Position numbers and translations under genes: made by a program
Assembly: GCA_964473105.1 (NCBI GenBank)
Contig: CAYYNQ010000027.1
Location: 1 to 32,180, forward strand
Source: CAYYNQ01 sp964473105
Lineage (GTDB): Bacteria; Sumerlaeota; Sumerlaeia; MVZB01
DNA length: 32,180 nucleotides
Direction: 5' to 3'
The notes under the pieces: model-generated
The model's database searches: none
Told to the model about the DNA's origin: nothing
The model's input: the letters and a program-made list of their open reading frames with translations, nothing else
Shown here: in pieces, positions 7,474-16,433 of the stretch
Layout of the letters: each line of letters starts with the position of its first letter
Numbering within the stretch: the first letter of the stretch is position 1

Positions 7474-8520
7474 ATGACATTGACCACGCCCAAGACACTC
7501 GACACCAAGCTTGCAAACCTCGGTGGTGACCCCGCCGCTGGGGACTTCATCATTGCCGATGCCAAGGATGCCGACATGGGGTTGGGTATTGCCGCCACCG
7601 GGGCCAATACCGGCCCCAATTCCGGCCACTTTCCATTCCGCTCACTCGGGGATTACCGCCAGTCGATGCGCGATATTGTCGATCAGGGGCTGGTCGACAT
7701 CATGCTCATGAGCCCGTCCAGCTGTGAACAGCTCGCTATCCATGAGAAGCTGTTCGAAGACTCCATTGTCACGCCGGCCGCACGTGCCAATGACACGACC
7801 GACATCTGGCTGGGCATGAGCGGACATTACAGCTGCCAGCCCTCAATCCCGTTCCACTCCGCCACGATTGACCAGATCCGGTGCGGCGAGGTCTCGTGCA
7901 ACGAAGACAACGATGGCATCGGCGCCGATCTGGGCCTTTACTCGATAACCTTCAACAACGACGCCGTTGTGGATTCCGAGGCACTGCAGCGGTATCGCGA
8001 GTTCCGGATCGAGGCGGAACAGAAGGGTTTCCGACATTTTCTGGAGGTGTTCACCCCCAACGCACCGCTCAACCCGATCGAGGATGTTCCACGTTTCCTG
8101 AACAACAGTATTGCCCGAGCCCTGGCAGGCGTAACCCGCAAGAGTCGGCCGATGTTCCTGAAAGTACCCTGGTACGGCCCCGAGGCGATGGAACAACTGG
8201 TCCACTACGACCCCGGCCTGATCGTCGGGATCATGGGTGGGGCCTCGGGCACGACGCTGGATGCGTTCCAAATGCTCTGGGAAGCTAGGAAACACGGAGC
8301 CCGGGCAGCGTTATACGGGCGCAGGATCAACAACAGCGAACACCAGCTGACCTTTGTCAAGGTCCTGCGTCAACTGGCCGATGGCCACATCGAACCCCGC
8401 GAGGCGGTGCACGCATACCGTGGCGGACTGGACAAGCTTGACATCACCCCCTACCGTTCACTTGAGGACGACCTGCAACTCACCACCCCGGACGGGCTCC
8501 GGTTGCAACCATCGCCGTGA
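7474..8520 (+). CDS. Class I aldolase-like TIM-barrel protein, function unknown
   Basis: The 348-residue product resembles the DeoC/LacD/FbaB aldolase superfamily, mainly in the C-terminal half: MFLKVPWYGPEAMEQL (227-242), then YDPGLIVGIMGGASGTTLDAF (245-265, phosphate-loop-like) and RAALYGRRINNSEH. Lys230 in FLKVP sits where such aldolases form a Schiff base. The N-terminal half (ANTGPNSGHFPFRSLGDY; MSPSSCEQLAIHEKLF) is not one I can assign to a characterised subfamily. The frame is open back to 7222, but the upstream part overlaps the previous gene and looks non-coding. The ATG at 7474 has no clear Shine-Dalgarno, so the start is uncertain. No signal peptide is seen. A sugar-phosphate or keto-acid aldolase is the likely role, but the substrate is not predictable here. 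Confidence 0.72.
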   Translation: MTLTTPKTLDTKLANLGGDPAAGDFIIADAKDADMGLGIAATGANTGPNSGHFPFRSLGDYRQSMRDIVDQGLVDIMLMSPSSCEQLAIHEKLFEDSIVTPAARANDTTDIWLGMSGHYSCQPSIPFHSATIDQIRCGEVSCNEDNDGIGADLGLYSITFNNDAVVDSEALQRYREFRIEAEQKGFRHFLEVFTPNAPLNPIEDVPRFLNNSIARALAGVTRKSRPMFLKVPWYGPEAMEQLVHYDPGLIVGIMGGASGTTLDAFQMLWEARKHGARAALYGRRINNSEHQLTFVKVLRQLADGHIEPREAVHAYRGGLDKLDITPYRSLEDDLQLTTPDGLRLQPSP

Positions 8521-8655
8521 GACTCCCCTGCGTGGCCGCCTGAGAAGTCTGGCGCAGACCAGCCCTCCCTGCTACAATGTCTCGCGTCATTCTCGATTGA
8601 GTCCCGGACACACACATGCAAACAGCCGACCCTTGAACAGGAGAGCCCACATCCC

Positions 8656-9930
8656 ATGCAGATCATCGCCAGCAGATCGGTGCACACGGTTCCCGCATCC
8701 ATGCTTATTATCAAGTCATGGGCCCTTGTCGGCCTGATGATGCTCCCGTGCTCGGGCCGCGCCGCCGACTGGCCGACCTGGCAGGGCACCGACAAGAACG
8801 GCATCAGCGCCGAGACCGGCATCCGATACGACTGGACTAAGAACGACAAGCCCCCCGTCCTCTGGCGCGCCGATGTCGGGATCGGCATGAACTGCATCAC
8901 CGTTGCCGAGGGCGGTGTCTTCACCTACGGTTACCATGACGAGGAAAAACAGGACATCGCCCGCAGGATTGACATCCATAGTGGAAAGGAAGCTTGGAGA
9001 TTCGGCTACGACTCGGATGTCTTCAGTGAAAACTTCCGCGGGACGGCCAGCACGCCCACGTTCCATGACGGCCGGATTTATGCCATTAGCCGCAGGGGCT
9101 ACTTCTTCTGCATCAACGCGGACACCGGACAACTGATCTGGGACCATGACGTCCAGGAGGATTTCGGTGCAGCCTCCCAAGGTCACGGCTTCTCCTGTTC
9201 TCCTCTGATCGAGGGTGACATGGTGATCATGGACCTCGGCTGCACGATCGCCCTTGACCGCAGAACCGGTGACCTCATCTGGAAGACAAAAAACTACCGG
9301 CCCGCCTATTCCTCGGTCCGTGCATTTGATTTCAGCAACCGCCGTTGCCTATGCGTATTCAACGGGACCGGCCTGGTCATCCTCGAGGCCCGCGATGGTC
9401 ATGAAATCACAGTCCAGGAATGGAACATCAAAGATCCCAACAACGTCAACGCGACCATTCCGACGATCCTGGGCGACCTCGTCTTCTTCAACTCCGTTTA
9501 CGAAAGCGGAAGCGGGCTGGCCAGGATACACCCCGTTGACGACCCGAAATTGATCTACAAACTACCCAAGCGCACCAACCATCATTTTGCGAACTACGTC
9601 CTGAAGGACGGTTACCTCTACGGCATTGAGCCGGAGACCATCCACTGCCTGGAATTCAGCACCGGTCGCGAGGTCTGGGCCGAGGAGGCGGGTTTTGGCC
9701 AGGCCTCCCTGATGCTTGCCGACGGGAAGCTGATCGTGTTGGGCAGCGGCGAGCTGGCCTGGGTGGATGCGACCCCCGAGGGTTATCGTGAACACTCGCG
9801 ATTTGAGTTGTTGCCGGGCACCTGTTACACCCCGCCGGTCCTGTCCGACGGCATGCTATACTGCCGCGACGGCGATGGGAATCTCGCCTGCCTTGATGTA
9901 CGCGACAGGCATGAGACCAACCCGAAATGA
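8656..9930 (+). CDS. Secreted PQQ-like beta-propeller protein
   Basis: This 424-residue exported protein starts with a signal peptide ending near GRAA-D (about residue 38). The DWPTWQGTDKNG motif follows, typical of planctomycete/verrucomicrobial PQQ-repeat proteins (DWPxWRGPxRNG). Repeated blades follow with the pattern RIDIHSGKEAWRF, CINADTGQLIWDHD, ALDRRTGDLIWKT and CLEFSTGREVWAEE. This is the Ala/Asp-x-x-TG-x-x-x-W tryptophan-docking repeat of quinoprotein dehydrogenases and BamB. There is no dehydrogenase active-site Cys pair or cytochrome motif. A scaffold or binding role outside the cytoplasm is more likely than a redox enzyme. AGGAGAG lies ten bases before the ATG. The gene stands alone upstream of tRNA-Pro. 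Confidence 0.85.
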   Translation: MQIIASRSVHTVPASMLIIKSWALVGLMMLPCSGRAADWPTWQGTDKNGISAETGIRYDWTKNDKPPVLWRADVGIGMNCITVAEGGVFTYGYHDEEKQDIARRIDIHSGKEAWRFGYDSDVFSENFRGTASTPTFHDGRIYAISRRGYFFCINADTGQLIWDHDVQEDFGAASQGHGFSCSPLIEGDMVIMDLGCTIALDRRTGDLIWKTKNYRPAYSSVRAFDFSNRRCLCVFNGTGLVILEARDGHEITVQEWNIKDPNNVNATIPTILGDLVFFNSVYESGSGLARIHPVDDPKLIYKLPKRTNHHFANYVLKDGYLYGIEPETIHCLEFSTGREVWAEEAGFGQASLMLADGKLIVLGSGELAWVDATPEGYREHSRFELLPGTCYTPPVLSDGMLYCRDGDGNLACLDVRDRHETNPK

Positions 9931-9996
9931 TAAATCTTACCGATGTGAACCGTCCCGCGGGAGGGGGGTATCCATTGTTTGGTCTGTGCTTCAGGA

Positions 9997-10024
9997 TTGA
10001 CGCCGGTCGCCTGTTTGTTAGGAT
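9997..10024 (+). promoter_or_regulatory. Sigma70-type promoter of tRNA-Pro
   Basis: TTGACG (9997-10002) and TAGGAT (10019-10024), separated by 16 bases, sit 19 bases before the first base of the tRNA. The spacing puts the transcription start near 10031, giving a short 5' leader. Matches are 5/6 and 4/6 to the vegetative consensus. Confidence 0.6.
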
Positions 10025-10042
10025 GAAGCTTATCCTTCATGT

Positions 10043-10119
10043 CGGGGTGTAGCGCAGTTGGCTAGCGTACCTGCTTTGGGAGCAGGGGGTCGCCGGTTCG
10101 AGTCCGGCCACCCCGACCA
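10043..10119 (+). tRNA. tRNA-Pro (anticodon UGG)
   Basis: The 77-base gene folds into a full cloverleaf. The acceptor stem CGGGGTG (10043-10049) pairs with CACCCCG (10109-10115), followed by discriminator A and an encoded CCA end. The anticodon stem CCTGC/GCAGG encloses the loop TTTGGGA, with anticodon TGG at 10077-10079. The T arm is CCGG-TTCGAGT-CCGG. The anticodon UGG can read all or most proline codons. There is no sign of an integrated element: I see no copy of the 3' end nearby. Confidence 0.96.
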
Positions 10120-10174
10120 TTGAACCTAATAACTTTCAGATGATCCCGATAAGTTGATGAGAGAAGGGAGTGTC

Positions 10175-12022
10175 ATGCGGGCGCTGACGGTGTTCATTAC
10201 AGCCACGATGCTGGGGACGGTGGTCTGCGCAGAGCCGAGGCTGGAATCCGTCTATCCCATCGGTGGTGCACGCGGCTCAGTTATACAACTGGAACTGAGG
10301 GGTTTGGAGCTGGATGGGGCATCTGTAGTATGGCTTGGTCCCGCCACACAAATATTTGCAATGGAACAACCGGATGATGGCGCAGGTCCCGGAGCACCAC
10401 GGATTTCACGCACCCCGTCAAGCTTGGAGGCGAAAATAGACTCGGTTACATCTGACACGACGGTCAGCCTGAGGTTGACGATTGACCCGGCTGCCAGAGA
10501 AGGGCATCACTCAATCGCATTATTGACCCCGCGAGGGTTGAGCAGCTCGGTTTCCTTCCGGGTCAATCCCGAACCGGTGGTCTTGGAAACGGCCTCGAAG
10601 CACAATACGCCACAGACCGCACAGCAGGTCAGTCTGCCAGTGGTGATGAATGGTCGGATCGAGACCGAGGGGGAACTGGATTATTACACTTTTGAGACCG
10701 AGGCCGGCCGGGAATACCTGTTCGAGGTGGCACCGGCATTCGGACTGGATCCGGTACTGAGCCTGCACGATCGGGAGGGAAGCTGGTTTGATCCGGAGCG
10801 TCCCGTGGTGCTCGATTCCAATGACGATCCGGGACGGTTTACCTGGCGCTTTGAGGAAGCGGGCCGCTACCTGGTGAGCGTAAAACCCTTCCTCGGAGTG
10901 TATGAACCTGATTTTGCCTACCAATTAAGAATTGTCCCCACCGATGCAGCGCAGAAACCCGGCAGCACACTGGTCTCTCCAAAAATTGTCAACGATGGTC
11001 GATTCGGCCGCGATGTCGGCCCGGAACGAATTAAAGGGATCAAGACGCGCAGCCGGTTCGCAGTCGTACCGGCACCCGTATCGGTTGCAGTCAATGTCAG
11101 CACATCCGCTGCGGAAACTCCGCCTGAGATGGGTGGGGCAACGCAGGATTCGGTAACGACCGGACCGATTGTGATTGTTCATGAAACCGAACCCAACGAT
11201 GCACGAGACCAGGCTGTCATGCTAAGTTACCCGGGTATCGTGGAGGGAGCGATCGAACAGCCGGGGGACGTGGATCATTTTAAATTCAGCCTGGCGGGAC
11301 CGGCGCAGGCTGCGTTTGAAATCCAGGCCCTGGACGCACAGCCCAACCGCTTCACCCCCTGGATCGCAGTGTTTGATGCGATGGGCGAAGAAGTCGCAGA
11401 CAACCTTTTCCAGCGCGTCGCCGGTGACGGGGATGACTGGGTGGTGGTCAGCGAGCCCAGGACACTGTTCAGTTTTAGACAGGGGGGTGAATATACGGTA
11501 CATATCCGGGATGTCACCTCACGCATGGGTGGTGCAGATTTCAAGTACCGGCTGCTAGTGCGACCCCAGATTCCGCACGTGGGGAGTGTCCATGTACAGA
11601 TCAACCCCGTGATTACGGACGCGGGTGCGGATGATAAATCCCCTCCACCGGCGGTCAGTGCCGTGAATATTTCACCGGGACAGGCCCGTACCCTCTCGGT
11701 CACCACAAATTATGAGGAAGGTTACTCGGGAGATGTCGCGATTACAATCGAGAATCTTCCCGAGGGTATCCAGGCACTCCCGGCGACACAGATGGAGCCT
11801 GAAAAGAGGGAGCCTTTCGAGATGATCAATAAAGACTGGTATGTCTCGAAGACACAGAAAGCGAGCATTTTGCTACTGGCTTCGTCCGATGCCCCGCTGA
11901 CACGAGTTCCGCAATACATGCGCGTGCATGTTCGGCCGGTTCTGCAGGGTCGCCCCGGCATTTCGCTGCATGTTAAGGATCTACCGGTCGTGGTTGTAGA
12001 TGAGGCGAACACAGATGATTGA
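10175..12022 (+). CDS. Secreted PPC-domain protein, partner of the DUF1549/DUF1553 protein
   Basis: The 615-residue product has a signal peptide (RALTVFITATMLGTVVCA-E). An N-terminal beta domain of the IPT/TIG kind follows (RLESVYPIGGARGSVIQLELRG), then two bacterial pre-peptidase C-terminal (PPC) domains. The first is around GRIETEGELDYYTFETEAGREYLFEV. The second begins with HETEPNDARDQAVML and continues with GDVDHFKFSLAGPAQAAFEI. PPC domains are extracellular beta-sandwich modules. The ATG at 10175 is chosen because GGGAG precedes it and it gives a clean signal; a TTG at 10154 or ATG at 10157 in frame are alternatives. It is followed directly by the cytochrome-like gene (TGATG overlap or a 77-base gap, depending on that start). 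Genes of this type commonly accompany PSCyt1/PSD1 proteins. Molecular role unknown. Confidence 0.82.
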   Translation: MRALTVFITATMLGTVVCAEPRLESVYPIGGARGSVIQLELRGLELDGASVVWLGPATQIFAMEQPDDGAGPGAPRISRTPSSLEAKIDSVTSDTTVSLRLTIDPAAREGHHSIALLTPRGLSSSVSFRVNPEPVVLETASKHNTPQTAQQVSLPVVMNGRIETEGELDYYTFETEAGREYLFEVAPAFGLDPVLSLHDREGSWFDPERPVVLDSNDDPGRFTWRFEEAGRYLVSVKPFLGVYEPDFAYQLRIVPTDAAQKPGSTLVSPKIVNDGRFGRDVGPERIKGIKTRSRFAVVPAPVSVAVNVSTSAAETPPEMGGATQDSVTTGPIVIVHETEPNDARDQAVMLSYPGIVEGAIEQPGDVDHFKFSLAGPAQAAFEIQALDAQPNRFTPWIAVFDAMGEEVADNLFQRVAGDGDDWVVVSEPRTLFSFRQGGEYTVHIRDVTSRMGGADFKYRLLVRPQIPHVGSVHVQINPVITDAGADDKSPPPAVSAVNISPGQARTLSVTTNYEEGYSGDVAITIENLPEGIQALPATQMEPEKREPFEMINKDWYVSKTQKASILLLASSDAPLTRVPQYMRVHVRPVLQGRPGISLHVKDLPVVVVDEANTDD

Positions 12023-12099
12023 TGAACCGATCCGGTAAAGTATCTGCATTCGGGAATGACAAAAACCAGGAACGATGGATAATCAATCAGGTGAATAAC

Positions 12100-15030
12100 A
12101 TGGAGCTGACTACCGTACCATCCGAAGGCCGCCTGCTGGCATTTGGCCTCTGTGTGATTCTGCTGTCCATGGGTTTACGGCTCTCGTCCGCCGATGAGAC
12201 ATCGGCACAGGCGGCGGATGTGGAGATCACATCGGCGGAGTCCGGGGCACCCGTTTCGCCGAACGATATGCTGGAACCGCTTGAGGCGGAGATCCTAGAT
12301 CAAGCAGCTGCGATTTTCGAGAACCGATGTTCTATTTGTCATGAATCCGACGGGAATACTGAAGATTCAGCCCTGAACCTTGTCGACACAAACTGGAATC
12401 ATGGTAACTCCCTGGCGGAAATCGAGCGGGTGATCGCTGAGGGCATCGCCGATACAAAAATGAAACCGAATACAGAGAAGCTGTCGCCGGAAGAAATCAG
12501 GCTGGTGGCGCGTTATGTTATTGAACTGAATCAGCGGCAGCAGCTTCGGGAAGAAGAGTTTGCTGCGCTGCAGTCCGGCCGCCGTGAGTTGGTCGCAGAT
12601 CATGAACTGGTTGACCTGCATATCATCCCGGAATCGCGCACTTTACGTGGTCGACTCGGGACACAGCGCTTTGTTGTCCAGGGTCTCTTTGCGGATGGCC
12701 TGGAACGCGACCTGACCGAGCTTGTTTCTTTCAGTGTCTCCGATCCGGCACGCGCGCAGATTAACCCCGAAGGTCAGCTGCGGGTCATGGCGGACGGACA
12801 GGTCATTGTGACCGCTGCATTCGGTGACCGAACCGTGGAGGCTCAGCTGGAGATCGAAGGTTCCGGGGAGCAGCGCCCGATCAACTTTGTCCAGGATATC
12901 AGCGGGATTCTTACAAGGCAGGGTTGCAACACCACGGATTGCCACGGCAGTGTCAAGGGCAAGGGTGGCTTGAAGCTTTCCATCAATGCACTTTACCCGC
13001 GCGAAGACCACCAGTGGCTCATCAAGGGCGGCGATTATCAGGTCCTGACTACCGAACCCGGGGGTGACCCGGTACCACGCATCAACCTTGAGGAGCCGGA
13101 ACAAAGCCTGCTCCTGACCAAGCCGGCGATGGTGGTGGAGCACGGCGGCGGCCTGCGCCTGAAAGCGGGTTCACCGGAGTATCAAATGGTGCTGCAGTGG
13201 ATCCGGGAGGGGGCGGCATTTGGCGAGGAAGGTCAATCCATCGCCACCGTTGGGAGGATCGAGGTGTTTCCCCGCTCCATTGTGATGAACGCGGGCGACA
13301 TTCACCAGTTGCTGGTGACAGCGCATTTTTCCGATGGTCACATCGGAGACTTTACCGACAAGGTTTTGTTCAATTCGAACAACAAGGATGTGGCCGAGGT
13401 GGATCCCGATGGACAGGTCCGGGCCGTGGCGACCGGGGAAACGGGGATCATGATCCGCGCGGCAGGTCATACAGGCATTGCCGGCATCGGGGTGATTGCC
13501 GACCGCGTGAGCGATTATCCTGCCGTCCCGCGTCATAATTTTATCGACGAACATATCTTCGCCAAGCTGGAAAAGTTTAATATCATTCCGTCCGATCTGT
13601 GCAGCGATGAGGATTTTTTAAGGCGTGTTTGCCTGGACGTGGCGGGGCGGTTGCCGCCACCCGCGCGCGTGAAGGCCTTCCTGGCTGATACCGATCCCAA
13701 CAAACGGAATAAATTGATCGATACGTTGTTCGAGTCGCCCGAGTATGTTGATTACTGGACCTTCCGACTGGCTGAAATCTTCCGTGTCTCACTTTATCAT
13801 GCGGGATTCAGCAACAAGGGAACAAAGCTTTATCACGACTGGATCCGAGACAGCATCGCACGGGACAAGCCCTACGACCAGATTGCCCGCGAGCGTATCT
13901 CCGCCCAGGGTTATGACGGCCCCAGCCGTCACTATGCCCACTGGCCGGTTCCTGAAGCGATCATGTCGGAACAGGTGCGCGTCTTTATGGGCCGGAGAAT
14001 GGATTGCGCACAATGTCACAATCATCCGTTTGAATCCTGGAGTCAGGATCAGTTTTGGGGTCTGACGGCGTTTTTCGGCCGCATCCGTGGATACGGCCCA
14101 AGTTACTACAGTGCGCCGGTCACCGATCTGCCGGGTGGTAATTATGAACACGGCAAGGGCGGTCCGGTGTTGCATCCGCGATCAAAGCAGGTCGTCCAAC
14201 CCGCCTTTCTAGACGGGGTGGGCTTAACGCAGGAAAACCGTGATGATCCACGGAAGGCGCTTGCGAAATGGATGACCGATCATCCCTATTTCGCCGAAGC
14301 CACGGTCAACCGGGTCTGGGGAATCCTTTTCGGGCGCGGAATTGTCGATCCTGTCGATGATTTTCGCTCAACCAATCCCCCGACGCATCCCGAGTTACTC
14401 AAGGGCCTGACACGCGATTTCCGCGAACACAACCACAGTCTGAAATACCTAATCAGCACGATTGTGCAGTCGCGTGCTTACCAGCTCTCCAGCATGACGA
14501 ATTCGACCAACAGCGAAGATATCACGAACTATTCGCATTGGATTCCGAAACGGCTCGACGCCGAGGTCATGCTGGATGCAATTACTGACATTACAGGATC
14601 ACATGAAATCTTTCGTTATGCCTCGGGCGGTGGCGCCCAGCTGCCGGTTGGCACGCGTGCGCTGCAGCTCAGGGAGTCAGACACCTATCCATGCCGGTTC
14701 CTAGATATTCATGGCCGCACGAACCGTGAGATGATTCCCGAGCGTGATAACAGGCCCAACGTTCTACAGGCATTGCACCAGCTGGCGGGCCGCACCTTTA
14801 CCGAGAAGTTTGAAACAGATTCGAATCGAATCGACAACATGATCAAAAAGGGATTGACTGATCGGCATATGATTGAAACGTTCTGCCTTTCGGCACTCAG
14901 CCGATTTCCGAGCGAGCGTGAAACGCGTGAAATTAGTTCGATGATTGCCGCCCTCGAAGAGCGCCGTGATGCACTGCAGGACGCACTCTGGGGATTGCTC
15001 AACACCAGCGAGTTCATGTATAATCACTAA
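12100..15030 (+). CDS. DUF1549/DUF1553 (PSCyt2/PSD1) cytochrome-like secreted protein
   Basis: This 976-residue exported protein is of the multidomain type characteristic of Planctomycetota and Verrucomicrobiota. Domains in order: signal peptide; a c-type cytochrome module with CSICH (about 77-81); a Big2-like beta domain; a PSCyt1-like segment with CNTTDCHG (about 276-283, a CX4CH spacing); a second Big2-like domain (IEVFPRSIVMNAGD...); DUF1549 with CAQCHNHPFE (about 636-645); and DUF1553 with EATVNRVWGILFGRGIVDPVDDFR. Haem attachment and a redox or polysaccharide-degradation role are inferred; the family is not biochemically settled. The ATG at 12100 has AGGTGA six bases upstream and gives a normal signal peptide. 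The alternative ATG at 12022 overlaps the previous stop. The DUF1501 gene follows after a palindrome-bearing gap. Confidence 0.92.
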   Translation: MELTTVPSEGRLLAFGLCVILLSMGLRLSSADETSAQAADVEITSAESGAPVSPNDMLEPLEAEILDQAAAIFENRCSICHESDGNTEDSALNLVDTNWNHGNSLAEIERVIAEGIADTKMKPNTEKLSPEEIRLVARYVIELNQRQQLREEEFAALQSGRRELVADHELVDLHIIPESRTLRGRLGTQRFVVQGLFADGLERDLTELVSFSVSDPARAQINPEGQLRVMADGQVIVTAAFGDRTVEAQLEIEGSGEQRPINFVQDISGILTRQGCNTTDCHGSVKGKGGLKLSINALYPREDHQWLIKGGDYQVLTTEPGGDPVPRINLEEPEQSLLLTKPAMVVEHGGGLRLKAGSPEYQMVLQWIREGAAFGEEGQSIATVGRIEVFPRSIVMNAGDIHQLLVTAHFSDGHIGDFTDKVLFNSNNKDVAEVDPDGQVRAVATGETGIMIRAAGHTGIAGIGVIADRVSDYPAVPRHNFIDEHIFAKLEKFNIIPSDLCSDEDFLRRVCLDVAGRLPPPARVKAFLADTDPNKRNKLIDTLFESPEYVDYWTFRLAEIFRVSLYHAGFSNKGTKLYHDWIRDSIARDKPYDQIARERISAQGYDGPSRHYAHWPVPEAIMSEQVRVFMGRRMDCAQCHNHPFESWSQDQFWGLTAFFGRIRGYGPSYYSAPVTDLPGGNYEHGKGGPVLHPRSKQVVQPAFLDGVGLTQENRDDPRKALAKWMTDHPYFAEATVNRVWGILFGRGIVDPVDDFRSTNPPTHPELLKGLTRDFREHNHSLKYLISTIVQSRAYQLSSMTNSTNSEDITNYSHWIPKRLDAEVMLDAITDITGSHEIFRYASGGGAQLPVGTRALQLRESDTYPCRFLDIHGRTNREMIPERDNRPNVLQALHQLAGRTFTEKFETDSNRIDNMIKKGLTDRHMIETFCLSALSRFPSERETREISSMIAALEERRDALQDALWGLLNTSEFMYNH

Positions 15031-15035
15031 CGCCC

Positions 15036-15055
15036 GGAGCGGATCGATCCGCTCC
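15036..15055. repeat. Perfect 20-bp palindrome between the DUF1553 and DUF1501 genes
   Basis: GGAGCGGATCGATCCGCTCC reads the same on both strands and fills most of the 56-base gap after the stop at 15030. As RNA it could form a strong hairpin (up to 8 pairs with a 4-base loop). As DNA it could be an operator. No T run follows, so a simple terminator is unlikely. An intercistronic processing or stability element is plausible. Confidence 0.7.
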
Positions 15056-15086
15056 CGCTATCTTGATGACCCGAAGGACGCCACCC

Positions 15087-16433
15087 ATGCCCGATCTCGT
15101 TAAAGCCGGCTGTTTGACCTGCACGCGGACGGAAATGAACCGACGGGATTTCATCCGGGCTGGATCACTTGGCCTGTTGGGGCTCAGCCTGAGCCAGTTC
15201 CTTCAGTTGCGGGCAGCAGCGGGAGTTGAGAATGTCAACCGGATGGCCAAGGCCCAATCGGTGATCTTCGTCTGGCTGGAAGGCGGGCAAAGCCAGGTCG
15301 ACAGTTGGGACCCAAAGCCCAACAGCAACTTCAAGCCGATCGGGACCAACGTGGAGGGAATTCAGATCTCCGAATTGTATCCCGGTGTCGCCGGACACAT
15401 GGATAAGTTATCCATCATTCGATCGATGCATGGTGAAGAAGATAATCATCCGGAAGCAACCTCTTATGCCCTGACGGGGCATCGGCCCAACTCGTCGATG
15501 AAATTCCCCAGCGTGGGTGCGATCGTCACCGAGGAGCTGGGTGCAATCAATGAAGTGCCACCGCACGTACTACTGCCCGAGTGGACGACGGAAAAACAAT
15601 ATGAAAAATTCTGGGAAGGTGCATTTCTCGGTCCGCATACCAACCCGCTGGTTGTACCGGACCCGAGCCAGCCCGACTATAAGGTGGTGGATCTCAGCCT
15701 GCCGAAATCAATCGACCTGAAGCGCGTGGAAAACCGTCGATCTTTTCTGGAAATGTGGGACCATTTTCACCGGCAGAAGGTTGCCATGGCCGAGTACGAA
15801 GCCATGGATTCTTACAGGGCACAGGCATTGGAAATGATCCTGGCGCCGGCTGTCCGCGACGCCTTCGATATCTCGCAGGAACCGGACAATCTGCGTGATC
15901 GATATGGACGGGATACAGTCGGCCAGAGCCTTTTGCTGGCACGACGCCTGGTGGAAGCCGGGGCACGATTCGTCACGGCCTCGGGTTATCATATGAACAG
16001 TTGGGACACGCATGGCGATCATGATCAAAGAAACCAGAATAAGCTGGCTCCGCCGCTGGACAAGGGACTCTCGGCGCTCATCGGCGACCTGGACGAGCGG
16101 GGGCTACTGGAATCAACGATCGTGGTCTGCATGGGTGAGTTTGGTCGCACACCGCATATCAATGTTAACGACGGACGGGACCACTGGATGCATTGCTGGT
16201 CGTGCCTGGTTGGAGGCGGCGGACTGGCAAGTGCAAAGATTGTTGGGGCCAGCGACGAGCAGGGGGGACGGGTCGCCGAAAATCCGACATCCGTCGGCGA
16301 CTTGTATGCAACACTTTACAAGGCATTGGGAATTGACTGGAATAAGACCTACATGACACCGATCGGCAGGCCGATCAAGCTCGCCAACGCGATCGACGAC
16401 GAAACCGGCCGACCCCTAGCCGGGCTAATTTGA
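15087..16433 (+). CDS. DUF1501 family protein, Tat-exported
   Basis: The 448-residue protein belongs to the DUF1501 (sulfatase/alkaline phosphatase-like fold) family that travels with DUF1549/DUF1553 proteins. It has a Tat signal (NRRDFIRAGSLGLLGLSLSQFL), then SVIFVWLEGGQSQVDSWDPKP and later VVCMGEFGRTPHIN and GRDHWMHCWSCLVGGGGL, all family landmarks. It is probably folded in the cytoplasm and exported. The start at 15087 has AAGGA eight bases upstream; an in-frame ATG at 15066 lacks one. This leaves an N-terminal extension with a Cys-x-x-Cys (CLTC) ahead of the twin arginines. It is the third gene of the PPC-DUF1553-DUF1501 set. Its biochemical activity is not established. Confidence 0.9.
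   Translation: MPDLVKAGCLTCTRTEMNRRDFIRAGSLGLLGLSLSQFLQLRAAAGVENVNRMAKAQSVIFVWLEGGQSQVDSWDPKPNSNFKPIGTNVEGIQISELYPGVAGHMDKLSIIRSMHGEEDNHPEATSYALTGHRPNSSMKFPSVGAIVTEELGAINEVPPHVLLPEWTTEKQYEKFWEGAFLGPHTNPLVVPDPSQPDYKVVDLSLPKSIDLKRVENRRSFLEMWDHFHRQKVAMAEYEAMDSYRAQALEMILAPAVRDAFDISQEPDNLRDRYGRDTVGQSLLLARRLVEAGARFVTASGYHMNSWDTHGDHDQRNQNKLAPPLDKGLSALIGDLDERGLLESTIVVCMGEFGRTPHINVNDGRDHWMHCWSCLVGGGGLASAKIVGASDEQGGRVAENPTSVGDLYATLYKALGIDWNKTYMTPIGRPIKLANAIDDETGRPLAGLI

Noticed and set aside
10043..10119. tRNA-Pro as an integration site for a mobile element
   Set aside because: No repeat of the tRNA 3' end, integrase gene or change in gene character was seen downstream.
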